From assembly GCF_014698935.1 (NCBI RefSeq), contig NZ_JACVMN010000002.1:1169287-1233286 (forward strand): 64,000 nt of DNA. The letters are read 5' to 3'. Shown here piece by piece: positions 36,598 through 45,239 of this stretch. The notes below the pieces were generated by a model. The model was not told the origin of the DNA and searched no databases. It saw nothing but the letters and a program-made list of their open reading frames with translations. The translations under genes and the position numbers were made by a program. Within the stretch, counting starts at the first letter, position 1. Each line of letters begins with the position of its first letter. The stretch comes from Flagellimonas sp. S3867. GTDB taxonomy: Bacteria > Bacteroidota > Bacteroidia > Flavobacteriales > Flavobacteriaceae.

Positions 36598-37436
36598 TCA
36601 ATACATTGGTTAGTTTGATTTTTTTGAGGCCACAAATCCGCAGTTTTATTTTGATGGGATTTTTTTTAATCTTAATTGGTGCCTGTCAATCAAAAAAGGT
36701 GGAATTTTTAAAGGCGGAGGAGATACAACTGGCACCGCCAATGATTAGCGTGGACTCCTTACTGTTTAATGAAACGGCACATATAAAATTATTTAGAGGA
36801 AGTGATGAAGCTGATATAAGATTCACTTTGGATGGTAGCGATGTCACTTCAAATTCAACTAGCTATACTGCACCAGTAACAGTTTCAGCAACCACACATT
36901 TGAAAGTAAAAGCATTTCATCCAGATTTTAATACCAGTGAAATAGAAGAGCGAACTATCATTAAGATGGCCAACGATATTTCAGGGTCAACTATTTCAAT
37001 ACAACCAGAGGCTCATGAAAGCTATAAAGCGGCTGGCCCCAACACGCTTATTGATGGCCGAAAAGGAGAATTTAACTTTAGAAGCGGAGATAGATGGCTG
37101 GGATTTCAAACCAATGAAACAGTGGTCAATCTTGAATTTTCAGAAGCCATATCCATGGAAAAAATATTGGTTGGAATGTTGCAAGATCACGGGTCGTGGA
37201 TTTTTCTTCCAGATGCCATTGAAATAAAGGCATCAAACAAATCTATTGGGAGATTGAAGCTTAAACCCTTCAAAAATGGCGATAGCAAGAAAATGGGTTT
37301 TACGGAAATTCCTGTGGAAAAAGGAGAATACGACGAAATAACCATAACCATCCATGCTTTAAATGAAATTCCGGAATGGCATCCCGGCAACGGAACCCTG
37401 CCGTGGACATTTGTAGATGAAATTTTGATTGAATAA
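36594..37436 (+). CDS. Lipoprotein with Fn3-associated (CHB_HEX_C-like) and discoidin-like domains
   Basis: The start at ATG 36594 overlaps the upstream stop (ATGA) and gives 280 aa with a lipoprotein signal (LILIGACQS); an earlier in-frame start at 36552 would run deep into the propeller gene. Residues about 50-120 look like the chitobiase C-terminal/Fn3-associated fold (IRFTLDGSDVTSNSTSYTAPV). Residues about 145-280 resemble an F5/8 type C jelly-roll (LIDGRKGEFNFRSGDRWLGF). Both are non-catalytic carbohydrate-binding folds. The same pair of domains forms the tail of the next gene. Confidence 0.78.
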   Translation: MINTLVSLIFLRPQIRSFILMGFFLILIGACQSKKVEFLKAEEIQLAPPMISVDSLLFNETAHIKLFRGSDEADIRFTLDGSDVTSNSTSYTAPVTVSATTHLKVKAFHPDFNTSEIEERTIIKMANDISGSTISIQPEAHESYKAAGPNTLIDGRKGEFNFRSGDRWLGFQTNETVVNLEFSEAISMEKILVGMLQDHGSWIFLPDAIEIKASNKSIGRLKLKPFKNGDSKKMGFTEIPVEKGEYDEITITIHALNEIPEWHPGNGTLPWTFVDEILIE

Positions 37437-37454
37437 CCAACCGAAAAACGAAAC

Positions 37455-39500
37455 ATGCAGTTAGGCAATTTACACCCCTTATTTGTCCATTTACCTATTG
37501 GTATTTTGATTCTGGCCTTTCTTATGGAGCTCTATTATAAAAATAGACCTGACCCAAAGGATAACGGAACGGTTTTGTTTGCATTGGGAATAGGTTCGTT
37601 AAGTGCATTGTTTTCTGTTGCATCTGGATGGTTTTTAGGTGATGGCGGAGGATATGATGAAACCTTGTTGTTCAATCACAGATGGATTGCCGTAGCTTTT
37701 GCGGTGGGAAGTTTATTGCTCTATTTTCTTAAGAAATCGAATGGAAAACAAGCTCAACGCGCTTATTTTCCTGCTTTCATAGTGGTTTTGGTGCTTTTGA
37801 CATTGACAGGGCACTATGGTGGTAGCCTCACACATGGAGAAGACTTTCTATTTCAAGAAGAATATGAAAAACCTGTAATTGAAGATGTGGGCAAAGCCAT
37901 GGTTTTTTCGGAAATCGTACAACCTGTGCTCCAACAAAAGTGTGTTAGTTGTCATAATCAAGGGAAATCAAAAGGAGAATTACTTCTAACCTCAAAAAAG
38001 GAGTTGCTTGCAGGAGGAGAATCGGGTTCACTATTTGATTCACTGGAGGTGCAACAAACATCTCGCTTTATGCACCATCTTAAACTGCCAATAGAAGATG
38101 AGGCCCATATGCCTCCCAAAGGGAAAGTGCAACTAACTTCAGATGAAATGCAATTGCTTGAATGGTGGGTTCAGAATCAGAATTGTTTCGATTGCGTGAC
38201 CAAAGATTTACCACGAACAGCAAAATTGGATGCTATTTTAGCTTCTTTAGAAAAAGATACTTCCACGAGGGCGTTGATTGCCGAAAATGTTGATGAGGTT
38301 CCCTTGGAATTTATTGCTCTGCTTGCCCAAAATAAAATGTCAGCACAACTTGTTGCTGAAAATATGCCCTTGATTTCCGTGAATTTCATGAAACGCAAAG
38401 ATGTTTCCGAAGCTGACTTTGATCTCTTGAAAAAGTATAAAAAAAACGTTGTGGGAATGAACTTGGGGTACACCAATTTTAATGACACACTTGTAAAACA
38501 ACTTAAACCGTTTAAAAATCTCACCAAACTTCAATTGCAGCAAACTGATATAAGCAATGAAACGGTTGAACAACTTGCGAAGTTTGATAATTTGGAATTT
38601 ATAAACCTTTTTGGGACAGAGCTAGATGATTCGGCATTAGAGACATTGGCAAAATACCCAAATCTGAAAACACTCTTTATTTGGAGAACCAAAATGACCG
38701 AAGAAGGGATATTGGCATTCAAAGGTCAAAGTGATAATGTAAGGGTTCAGGGCCAGATTGCCGACAGTGTTTTTGCTGCTAGCTCGCTTTCACCACCTAC
38801 CATATTGGCAGATAATGAAATATTCAAAGATTCGGTTGAGGTATCTATTGAGCAATTTTTTGAAGGCGCAAAAGTGTATTATGTTGCTGAAAATGCAAAA
38901 AATGACACCCTTCCGAAAGAATATGCCGGACCATTTTATCTTAATGAAACAACTACTTTAAAGGCATATGCCACTTTGGAAGATTGGGAACCCAGTGAAC
39001 CAAGTTTTGCCAATTTCCTGAAGAGCAAGGCACAAATTAGCGAGGTGTCACTAGTGAGGGCACCACACCCGAAATATGCAGCAAAAGGTGGAAAAACTTT
39101 AATGGATTTAAGACGGGGCACAACCAACTTTGTGGATGGAAACTGGTTGGGCTTCGAGGCCCAACATATGACGGCGACCATAGAATTTAAGGAACAAACC
39201 GTGGTCTCAAATGTTTCAGTGGGCAGTCTCTCCATTCCCAATAATTGGATATTCTTTCCTGTGGGCTATACCGTTTGGGGCTCTGAAGATGGAAATACCT
39301 TTAGCAAGATTAAAACAGTAAAAGTGGGCATTCAAAAGCCGTCGGTAATCATAGAACGAAAGGCGTACAATATTGATTTTGACCCAAGACCTCTAAAAAA
39401 GGTGCGACTTTTGGTGGAAAGTCCATTGAAGAATCCGGATTGGCATGCAGTTCCTGGGGGAAATAGCTTTATTTTCTTGGACGAGCTGGTGTTTAATTAA
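37455..39500 (+). CDS. DUF2231 membrane protein with c-type haem, LRR and discoidin-like tail
   Basis: This 681-aa protein begins with a DUF2231 membrane domain (about 1-130, four helices; LHPLFVHLPIGILIL). A PSCyt1-like cytochrome domain follows with haem motif CVSCH (163-167) and HMPPKGKVQLT. Then come leucine-rich-repeat-like units (about 335-430; LTKLQLQQTDIS, LEFINLFGTELD), an Fn3-associated domain (about 445-520) and an F5/8-like domain (about 530-680). It could be the inner-membrane electron acceptor for the PSD1 system, by inference. It converges on the LacI gene with a gap of only 3 bases. Confidence 0.82.
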   Translation: MQLGNLHPLFVHLPIGILILAFLMELYYKNRPDPKDNGTVLFALGIGSLSALFSVASGWFLGDGGGYDETLLFNHRWIAVAFAVGSLLLYFLKKSNGKQAQRAYFPAFIVVLVLLTLTGHYGGSLTHGEDFLFQEEYEKPVIEDVGKAMVFSEIVQPVLQQKCVSCHNQGKSKGELLLTSKKELLAGGESGSLFDSLEVQQTSRFMHHLKLPIEDEAHMPPKGKVQLTSDEMQLLEWWVQNQNCFDCVTKDLPRTAKLDAILASLEKDTSTRALIAENVDEVPLEFIALLAQNKMSAQLVAENMPLISVNFMKRKDVSEADFDLLKKYKKNVVGMNLGYTNFNDTLVKQLKPFKNLTKLQLQQTDISNETVEQLAKFDNLEFINLFGTELDDSALETLAKYPNLKTLFIWRTKMTEEGILAFKGQSDNVRVQGQIADSVFAASSLSPPTILADNEIFKDSVEVSIEQFFEGAKVYYVAENAKNDTLPKEYAGPFYLNETTTLKAYATLEDWEPSEPSFANFLKSKAQISEVSLVRAPHPKYAAKGGKTLMDLRRGTTNFVDGNWLGFEAQHMTATIEFKEQTVVSNVSVGSLSIPNNWIFFPVGYTVWGSEDGNTFSKIKTVKVGIQKPSVIIERKAYNIDFDPRPLKKVRLLVESPLKNPDWHAVPGGNSFIFLDELVFN

Positions 39501-39503
39501 ATA

Positions 39504-40571
39504 TTACGGAAATATAGCATACTCCTTCTGTTGTCCATTGGGCAGATTTTCCTTGGTAATAATCTCTATTGGTGATAAAATCTCCGATTGAGGTGGAGTT
39601 TTATACAACAGAAACTTCGAAAGACTGCTCACCGAACGATACCCTTGTTGAAATGGTTTTTGTGAAATCAAAAAAGTGATTTTGCCATCGATAAGCGCTC
39701 TGGAATTATGATCGGTAATGTCAAACCCAATCAGATATGGAATTCTTCCTCTCATACCTTCAATGTGCTTGGCAATAATATGTGCTCGACTATTGGGCAC
39801 AAAAATTCCTTTGATTTTGGTTTGTTTCTGTAATAGTGAAGCAATTTTCTCGGTAAACTTTTCGGCATCCCAAAAATCCTCTACTTCAATTTTGTGGTTG
39901 GTGTTGTTTAACTTTTGTTCTTTGAAATAATGGTCAAACCCCTCTATCCTTTGCGATATATTGTTGACGTTGGAAAGGTTGGGTCTTGAGTGGACAGTCA
40001 GGATATGATCATTCTCATTTAGGCAAAGTTGCATAAGCTTGGCCGCAAGATAGCCACTTTTAAACGAATCTTGCCCAACAAAACAAAGATTTTCATGACC
40101 AGTCAATGCGATATTCAAAAAGATGAAAGGAATTTCCTTCTTCAAAAGTACCTTGGTAAGTTCTTTGGTTTCCTTTTTAAAAGTGGGAACAAGAACAACT
40201 CCTTGTGGATTGGTTTTTAACAATAATTCAAAAGAAGCTACATATGATTTTGGGCTTTTTTGGTCAAAAGAAAACGTTTTGACATCCACCCCAAAACTCA
40301 TCACTTCTTCCTTAGCTTTTTGAATACCTTCCAGCGGGTTTTTCCAAAATTGGTTTTCCTCATCATGATTTGGTAACAAAACAGCGATAGTATACTTCTT
40401 TTTCATGGCCAAGGATTGGGCAATACGGTTGACCTTGAAATCATGCTCCTTTAAAATTTGACGTATCCGTTGCGCTGTTTTTTCAGAAACACCTTTTCTG
40501 TTATGTATGACCCGGTCCACAGTTCCGGGAGATACATTGGCAAGTTTGGCTATTTCTTTAATAGTGATCAT
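39504..40571 (-). CDS. LacI-family transcriptional repressor
   Basis: ATG 40571 gives 355 aa beginning with the LacI helix-turn-helix (ITIKEIAKLANVSPGTVDRVIHNRKGVS); the open frame to 40598 adds nine unlikely residues. A periplasmic-binding-protein-like sensor domain fills the rest, with IAVLLPNHDEENQFW and later IPYLIGFDITDHNS. It is divergent from the inositol/uronate operon, and a 16-bp palindrome of LacI type lies at 40657-40672 where that operon's transcription should begin. The inducer is probably a pathway sugar acid or inositol. Confidence 0.9.
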   Translation of the reverse strand: MITIKEIAKLANVSPGTVDRVIHNRKGVSEKTAQRIRQILKEHDFKVNRIAQSLAMKKKYTIAVLLPNHDEENQFWKNPLEGIQKAKEEVMSFGVDVKTFSFDQKSPKSYVASFELLLKTNPQGVVLVPTFKKETKELTKVLLKKEIPFIFLNIALTGHENLCFVGQDSFKSGYLAAKLMQLCLNENDHILTVHSRPNLSNVNNISQRIEGFDHYFKEQKLNNTNHKIEVEDFWDAEKFTEKIASLLQKQTKIKGIFVPNSRAHIIAKHIEGMRGRIPYLIGFDITDHNSRALIDGKITFLISQKPFQQGYRSVSSLSKFLLYKTPPQSEILSPIEIITKENLPNGQQKEYAIFP

Positions 40572-40624
40572 GTGCTGAATAAAGCCGTTAATATACAACC
40601 TTCAATAATTTTTTGCCCTCTGAA

Positions 40625-40654
40625 CTTGTATTATGTGAGATGAATTTATATTTT
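40625..40654 (+). promoter_or_regulatory. Putative promoter of the inositol/uronate operon
   Basis: CTTG (40625-40628) and TATATTTT (40647-40654) approximate the Bacteroidota -33 TTTG and -7 TAnnTTTG elements, with an 18-bp spacer. Transcription would begin around 40660, inside the palindrome at 40657-40672. The match is imperfect (one mismatch in each element). Confidence 0.55.
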
Positions 40655-40656
40655 TA

Positions 40657-40672
40657 TCGTGTGCGCACACGA
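40657..40672. promoter_or_regulatory. Perfect 16-bp palindrome, predicted LacI operator
   Basis: TCGTGTGCGCACACGA is an exact palindrome with a central CG, as in LacI/GalR-family operators. It lies in the intergenic region between the divergent lacI-type gene and the SDR gene, just downstream of the putative -7 element, where bound repressor would block transcription. Confidence 0.8.
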
Positions 40673-40703
40673 AATCAATCAAAATACGCAAAACAATAAG
40701 TTT

Positions 40704-41519
40704 GTGAAATCAATTTTCGACATAACAAATAAGGTTGCCGTAATAACAGGAGGCACCGGAGTTTTGGGTAGCTCTGCAGCTTTGAGTCTGTCAGGAGCTG
40801 GTGTTAAATTGGTTGTACTCACAACAAGCAAGCAAAAAGGCGCAGAACTGGAGAAGACCATTAGGGATAATGGGGGAGAAGTAATATTGTTAGAAGGAAA
40901 TGTATTGTCCAAAGCTTCTATGGAAGAGGTTCGGGATGTTGTTTTGGAAAAGTTTGGAAGATTGGATATTCTTCTTAACGTTGCTGGAGGGAACATGCCC
41001 GGAGCTACCATTGGTCCAGACCAAACCATTTTTGATTTGGAATTGAACGATTTCAACAAAGTGACTGAATTGAATCTGAATGGCACAGTGATTCCTTCAT
41101 TGGTATTTGGCAAGGTGATGGCAGATCAAGGGTCGGGAACAATTATCAACTATTCCTCGATGGCAGTTCCAAGGGTACTCACCAGAGTTGCGGGATATTC
41201 CGCTTCTAAAGCCGCAATGGAGAATTTCACCAAGTGGATGGCAGTCGAGATGGCAACAAAATTTAGTGATAAGATTAGGGTCAATGCCATAGCACCTGGC
41301 TTTTTTATTGGAAACCAAAACAGAAACTTACTTCTTAATGAAGATGGCTCTTATACGGAGCGAGGCGCAGATATCATCAGAAATACACCTATGGGTAGAT
41401 TTGGGGAGCCGGACGAACTTAACGGAGCATTGCATTTTCTATGCAGTGATGCATCAAAATTTATGACCGGAGCGGTGATTCCAATAGATGGAGGGTTCAA
41501 TATTTTTAGTGGTGTATGA
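40704..41519 (+). CDS. SDR-family fructuronate reductase (D-mannonate oxidoreductase)
   Basis: The frame is open from a GTG at 40659, but that codon lies inside the predicted operator. The SDR fold starts cleanly at GTG 40704 ([24 protein letters not shown]), giving 271 aa. The NAD-binding TGGTGVLG, the NVAGGNMPG strand and the catalytic YSASK (Tyr-xxx-Lys) are present. It should reduce D-fructuronate to D-mannonate, replacing the unrelated UxuB dehydrogenase of E. coli, as expected from the adjacent uxuA and uxaC. Its stop (TGA at 41517-41519) adjoins the uxuA ribosome-binding site. Confidence 0.87.
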   Translation: MKSIFDITNKVAVITGGTGVLGSSAALSLSGAGVKLVVLTTSKQKGAELEKTIRDNGGEVILLEGNVLSKASMEEVRDVVLEKFGRLDILLNVAGGNMPGATIGPDQTIFDLELNDFNKVTELNLNGTVIPSLVFGKVMADQGSGTIINYSSMAVPRVLTRVAGYSASKAAMENFTKWMAVEMATKFSDKIRVNAIAPGFFIGNQNRNLLLNEDGSYTERGADIIRNTPMGRFGEPDELNGALHFLCSDASKFMTGAVIPIDGGFNIFSGV

Positions 41520-41530
41520 AGGAGTTGCGC

Positions 41531-42715
41531 ATGAAACAAACCTGGAGGTGGTACGGTCCAAATGACCCGGTTTCTTTGTTGGATATCAAGCAAACTGGAG
41601 CCATGGGAATTGTAACGGCTCTGCATCATATTCCTAATGGGGAAGTGTGGCCTGTTGATGAAATCATGAAACGGAAAGATACCATTGAATCTCAAGGATT
41701 GGAATGGACTGTTGTTGAATCAGTGCCTGTTCACGAAGACATCAAAACTCAAAAAGGAAACTTTCAACAGTACATAGAAAACTATAAGGGGAGTATTAGA
41801 AATTTGGCAGGTTGTGGTATCAAGATAATCTGCTATAATTTTATGCCCGTTTTGGATTGGACCCGCACCTCATTGGATTATGAAATGCCAGATGGGTCCA
41901 AAGCCCTACTCTTTGAAAAGAATGTTTTTGCTGCATTTGATTTATATGTGTTGCAAAGACCGGAAGCTAGTAAAGAATATTCGAAAGAAGAACGAGTAAA
42001 GGCAAAATCTACATGCGAATTAATGAGCAGAAAAGATATTGCCAAATTGACCAAAAACATTCTTGCAGGATTACCCGGTGCAGAAGAGGAATATTCGTTG
42101 GAAAGCTTTCAAGGCATTTTAGATACGTATAAAGGACTTTCAAAAACTAAGTTGCAAGAGCATTTGGTTTATTTCCTTTCAGAAATCGTTCCGGTTGCTG
42201 AGGAGGTTGGGGTACTATTGTGTGCACATCCTGATGATCCACCATTTCCAATTTTGGGCTTGCCAAGAATTTTGAGTACTGCTGAAGACTACCAATATAT
42301 GTTCGATAAGGTTCCATCCATACATAATGGAATAACTTTCTGTACAGGATCTTTAGGAGTTAGAACGGACAATAATTTGTCAGAAATCTTTAAAAAATTT
42401 GCGCATCGTGTTCATTTTCTGCATTTTAGAAACACAAAACGCACGGAAAAAGGAGATTTTTACGAAACGGACCATTTGGGTGGCGATACAGACATGTATG
42501 AAATGATAAAATTAGTGCTTTTAGAACAACAAAGACGTTTGAATGAAGGTCGGAAAGACACAGAAATACCTATGAGACCAGATCATGGGCACCAAATGAT
42601 AGATGACCTTAAGAAAAAAACGAATCCTGGATATTCCTGTATTGGAAGATTAAGAGGATTGGCGGAGTTAAGAGGATTGGAAATGGGAATTGCTAAATCC
42701 CTCATGAATCAATGA
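41531..42715 (+). CDS. uxuA: Mannonate dehydratase
   Basis: The frame also opens at ATG 41516, but ATG 41531 is better. It follows a strong AAGGAG site at 41519-41524, and the protein then begins [20 protein letters not shown], the family's standard N-terminus, with 394 aa like E. coli UxuA. The TIM-barrel enzyme dehydrates D-mannonate to 2-keto-3-deoxygluconate with a divalent metal; the [27 protein letters not shown] and PDHGHQM motifs include the metal ligands. It follows the reductase that makes its substrate. Confidence 0.95.
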   Translation: MKQTWRWYGPNDPVSLLDIKQTGAMGIVTALHHIPNGEVWPVDEIMKRKDTIESQGLEWTVVESVPVHEDIKTQKGNFQQYIENYKGSIRNLAGCGIKIICYNFMPVLDWTRTSLDYEMPDGSKALLFEKNVFAAFDLYVLQRPEASKEYSKEERVKAKSTCELMSRKDIAKLTKNILAGLPGAEEEYSLESFQGILDTYKGLSKTKLQEHLVYFLSEIVPVAEEVGVLLCAHPDDPPFPILGLPRILSTAEDYQYMFDKVPSIHNGITFCTGSLGVRTDNNLSEIFKKFAHRVHFLHFRNTKRTEKGDFYETDHLGGDTDMYEMIKLVLLEQQRRLNEGRKDTEIPMRPDHGHQMIDDLKKKTNPGYSCIGRLRGLAELRGLEMGIAKSLMNQ

Positions 42716-42736
42716 GAATTCAAAAAACAACAGAAC

Positions 42737-43606
42737 ATGAAAAAGATTGATAAAAACAACCCCTTGGAGTCTTTGGAACATTGGGAAGATGATGTTTTAC
42801 AACGCTACCCAGATCCAGAAACTCCCAAAAAACAAGAGGAAGAATTCAGGGATTATCAAAATTCGGAGAGGGTCGACACTGTTCGTGAATTTTACAAACT
42901 TAACCATCAACATCAGACATACGATTTTGTAAACAAGAAAGAAGAAGAGTTTTTAAAGTTTGACAAAAAAGAAATGTCCCTATGGGAAGCAGTGGATTTC
43001 CTAAACACTTTAGTGGATGATAGCGATCCGGACATTGACTTAGATCAATTGCAACACCTTTTACAAACCAGTGAGGCCATTCGAGCCGATGGTCATCCAG
43101 ATTGGTTTGTGTTGACTGGTTTCCTACATGATGTGGGCAAGGTTTTATGTTTGTTCGGAGAACCGCAATGGGCGGTAGTTGGGGATACCTTCCCCGTTGG
43201 ATGTAAGTTCTCCGATAAAATTGTGTATCCAGAATTTTTCGAGACCAACACAGATTCAAATAATGAACGATACAATAATAAATATGGGGTTTATAAAGAA
43301 AATTGTGGTTTGGACAATGTAAAAATGAGTTGGGGTCACGATGAGTACCTCTACCAAATCATGAAGGATTACTTGCCAGAACCAGCCCTGTACATGATTC
43401 GATACCATTCCTTTTATGCACAGCATCGTGAAAATGCATACGACCATTTGATGAGCGACCATGACCATAAGATGTTCGAATGGGTCAAAAAATTCAATCC
43501 ATACGATTTATATTCCAAGGCACCTGTGCCACCAGATGCTAAAGCTCTCAAGCCTTATTACGAAGATTTAGTAGCAAAATTTTTACCAGAAAAATTAAAA
43601 TTTTAA
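42737..43606 (+). CDS. myo-Inositol oxygenase (MIOX)
   Basis: This 289-aa cytoplasmic protein is strikingly close to animal MIOX in sequence and length. All six di-iron ligands can be placed: His107 (QHLLQTSE), His131-Asp132 (FLHDVGK), His201 (MSWGHDEY), His224 (RYHSF) and Asp257 (NPYDLY), with spacings close to the mouse enzyme. It cleaves myo-inositol with oxygen to D-glucuronate. UxaC and the enzymes around it then degrade glucuronate. MIOX is uncommon in bacteria, which usually use the inositol dehydrogenase (Iol) route; transfer from a eukaryote or an ancient bacterial lineage is possible. Confidence 0.95.
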   Translation: MKKIDKNNPLESLEHWEDDVLQRYPDPETPKKQEEEFRDYQNSERVDTVREFYKLNHQHQTYDFVNKKEEEFLKFDKKEMSLWEAVDFLNTLVDDSDPDIDLDQLQHLLQTSEAIRADGHPDWFVLTGFLHDVGKVLCLFGEPQWAVVGDTFPVGCKFSDKIVYPEFFETNTDSNNERYNNKYGVYKENCGLDNVKMSWGHDEYLYQIMKDYLPEPALYMIRYHSFYAQHRENAYDHLMSDHDHKMFEWVKKFNPYDLYSKAPVPPDAKALKPYYEDLVAKFLPEKLKF

Positions 43607-43632
43607 TCCTTTTAACCTAACCATCCAACCAA

Positions 43633-45198
43633 ATGCTGGCCACCTATATAGGCTTTTTTGGATTTACCCTTTTTGTGATTCTATACACCGCATATAGGTT
43701 ACGCAAAGACAACTTTAAATCTGCCAAAGGATACTTTTTGGCCGGTAAAAGTCTTACAGGTCCCATAATAGCAGGATCTATGATTCTGACTAATATCTCC
43801 ACAGAGCATTTGATTGGGATGAATGGCAGTTCATACAAGAATGGAATAATTGTAATTGCTTGGGAGGTAACATCCGCTATTGCCTTAGTGATTGCGGCCA
43901 TATTTTTTATTCCCAAATTCATCAAAATGGGATTGGCCACTATTCCCCAATTTTTGGAGGAAAGGTACGATGGGCTTACACGGTCAATAGTTGCATTCTT
44001 GTTGATGCTATCCTTTGTCATAACCCTTTTGCCCATTGTATTGTATTCTGGGGCCATCAATATTGAAAGTGTTTTTGATTTCTCAACAATGTTCGGAATT
44101 GGCAAGGAAAGAGCTATGCTCTTTACCGTATTTGTGATTGGCCTTATTGGATCTATGTATGCCATTTTTGGCGGATTGAAAGCAGTAGCCTATTCTGACA
44201 GTTTAAATGGTATTGGACTTTTGCTTGGAGGATTGTTGATTCCTGCGATTGCGTTGTATCAAATAGGAGATGGAAATATCCTCAGTGGATTGGGAACGGT
44301 ATATGACTTTGCACCAGATAAATTTGATATTGTTGGAAGCGAGGATTCGGTGATGCCCTTTTCCGTGCTTTTTACGGGTTTAATGATTAACCAATTATAC
44401 TTCTGGGGAATGAATCAAGCCATCATACAAAGAGCTTTCGGTGCCAAGAATTTAGTGGAGGCCCAAAAAGGATTGATTTACACAGGGATACTCAAACTAT
44501 TTGTCCCCTTGATCATAGTATTGCCAGGCCTCATCGCGTATTATTATTTTCAAGACCAATATATTGACACACCAGACTTAATATATCCCCTGTTGGTTAA
44601 AAAAGTGTTGCCAACTTACCTTTTTGGGTTTTTTGCTGCCGTGGTATTGGGAGCGGTGTTGAGCACCTTTAATAGTGTGCTAAATTCAGCGAGCACTATT
44701 TTTTGCTACGATATTTATAAAAAACTGATCAATAAAGAAGTTTCCGATGCAAGATTGGTTCATTACGGAAAAATCACTTCGGTTATCCTTGCTGTTTTGG
44801 CTATTGGTATAGCCCCTTTGGTTGCATATGCCCCGGATGGATTGTACTTTTTGCTACAAGAGCTTAACGGTATCTTTTTCATTCCAATTTCATCGGTGAT
44901 CATCGCTGGAATATTCTTTAAGAATATAAACAAAACAGGAGCGAAAGCGGGACTGTTCTTTGGCTTTGCTTTTTACATTTTGACAACCTTCATTTTAGAT
45001 GTCGACATTCATTTTGTTCACCTCTGGGGAATAGAATTTGTGTTGAATTTTATCATCATGTTTTTGGTATCACAAATGTATCCTGAAGCTGCATATGTTG
45101 AAACAAAAGGAAGAGAAGAGAAGCCTTGGCGTTTTGTAAATGCCTTCGGGATTGCACTAACTGTAGCTACCATTTTGATTTATGTGTTATTGGCATGA
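43633..45198 (+). CDS. SSS-family sodium:solute symporter, probable inositol/sugar importer
   Basis: This 521-aa protein has about 14 transmembrane helices, no cleaved signal, and SSS signatures such as GKSLTGPIIAGSMILTNISTEHLIGMNG, FWGMNQAIIQRAFGAKN and VLGAVLSTFNSVLNSASTIF. It is of the SGLT/SMCT-like type. Lying between MIOX (26 bases) and uronate isomerase (41 bases), it most likely imports myo-inositol or a uronic acid with sodium. It is not closely similar to the symporter at 25392-27269. Confidence 0.88.
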   Translation: MLATYIGFFGFTLFVILYTAYRLRKDNFKSAKGYFLAGKSLTGPIIAGSMILTNISTEHLIGMNGSSYKNGIIVIAWEVTSAIALVIAAIFFIPKFIKMGLATIPQFLEERYDGLTRSIVAFLLMLSFVITLLPIVLYSGAINIESVFDFSTMFGIGKERAMLFTVFVIGLIGSMYAIFGGLKAVAYSDSLNGIGLLLGGLLIPAIALYQIGDGNILSGLGTVYDFAPDKFDIVGSEDSVMPFSVLFTGLMINQLYFWGMNQAIIQRAFGAKNLVEAQKGLIYTGILKLFVPLIIVLPGLIAYYYFQDQYIDTPDLIYPLLVKKVLPTYLFGFFAAVVLGAVLSTFNSVLNSASTIFCYDIYKKLINKEVSDARLVHYGKITSVILAVLAIGIAPLVAYAPDGLYFLLQELNGIFFIPISSVIIAGIFFKNINKTGAKAGLFFGFAFYILTTFILDVDIHFVHLWGIEFVLNFIIMFLVSQMYPEAAYVETKGREEKPWRFVNAFGIALTVATILIYVLLA

Positions 45199-45239
45199 TG
45201 GAAAGAAGAGTTGGAAAAATAAGAATCGAGAAAAGATAG

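Noticed and set aside
40659..40703. GTG start for the SDR gene at 40659
   Set aside because: The codon lies in the palindromic operator and about where transcription should begin; SDR homology starts only after 40704.
42205..42235. TGTGCACA-like dyad as a second LacI operator
   Set aside because: It is inside uxuA and encodes the conserved LCAHP metal-site residues; it lacks the CG centre and flanks of the 40657-40672 palindrome.
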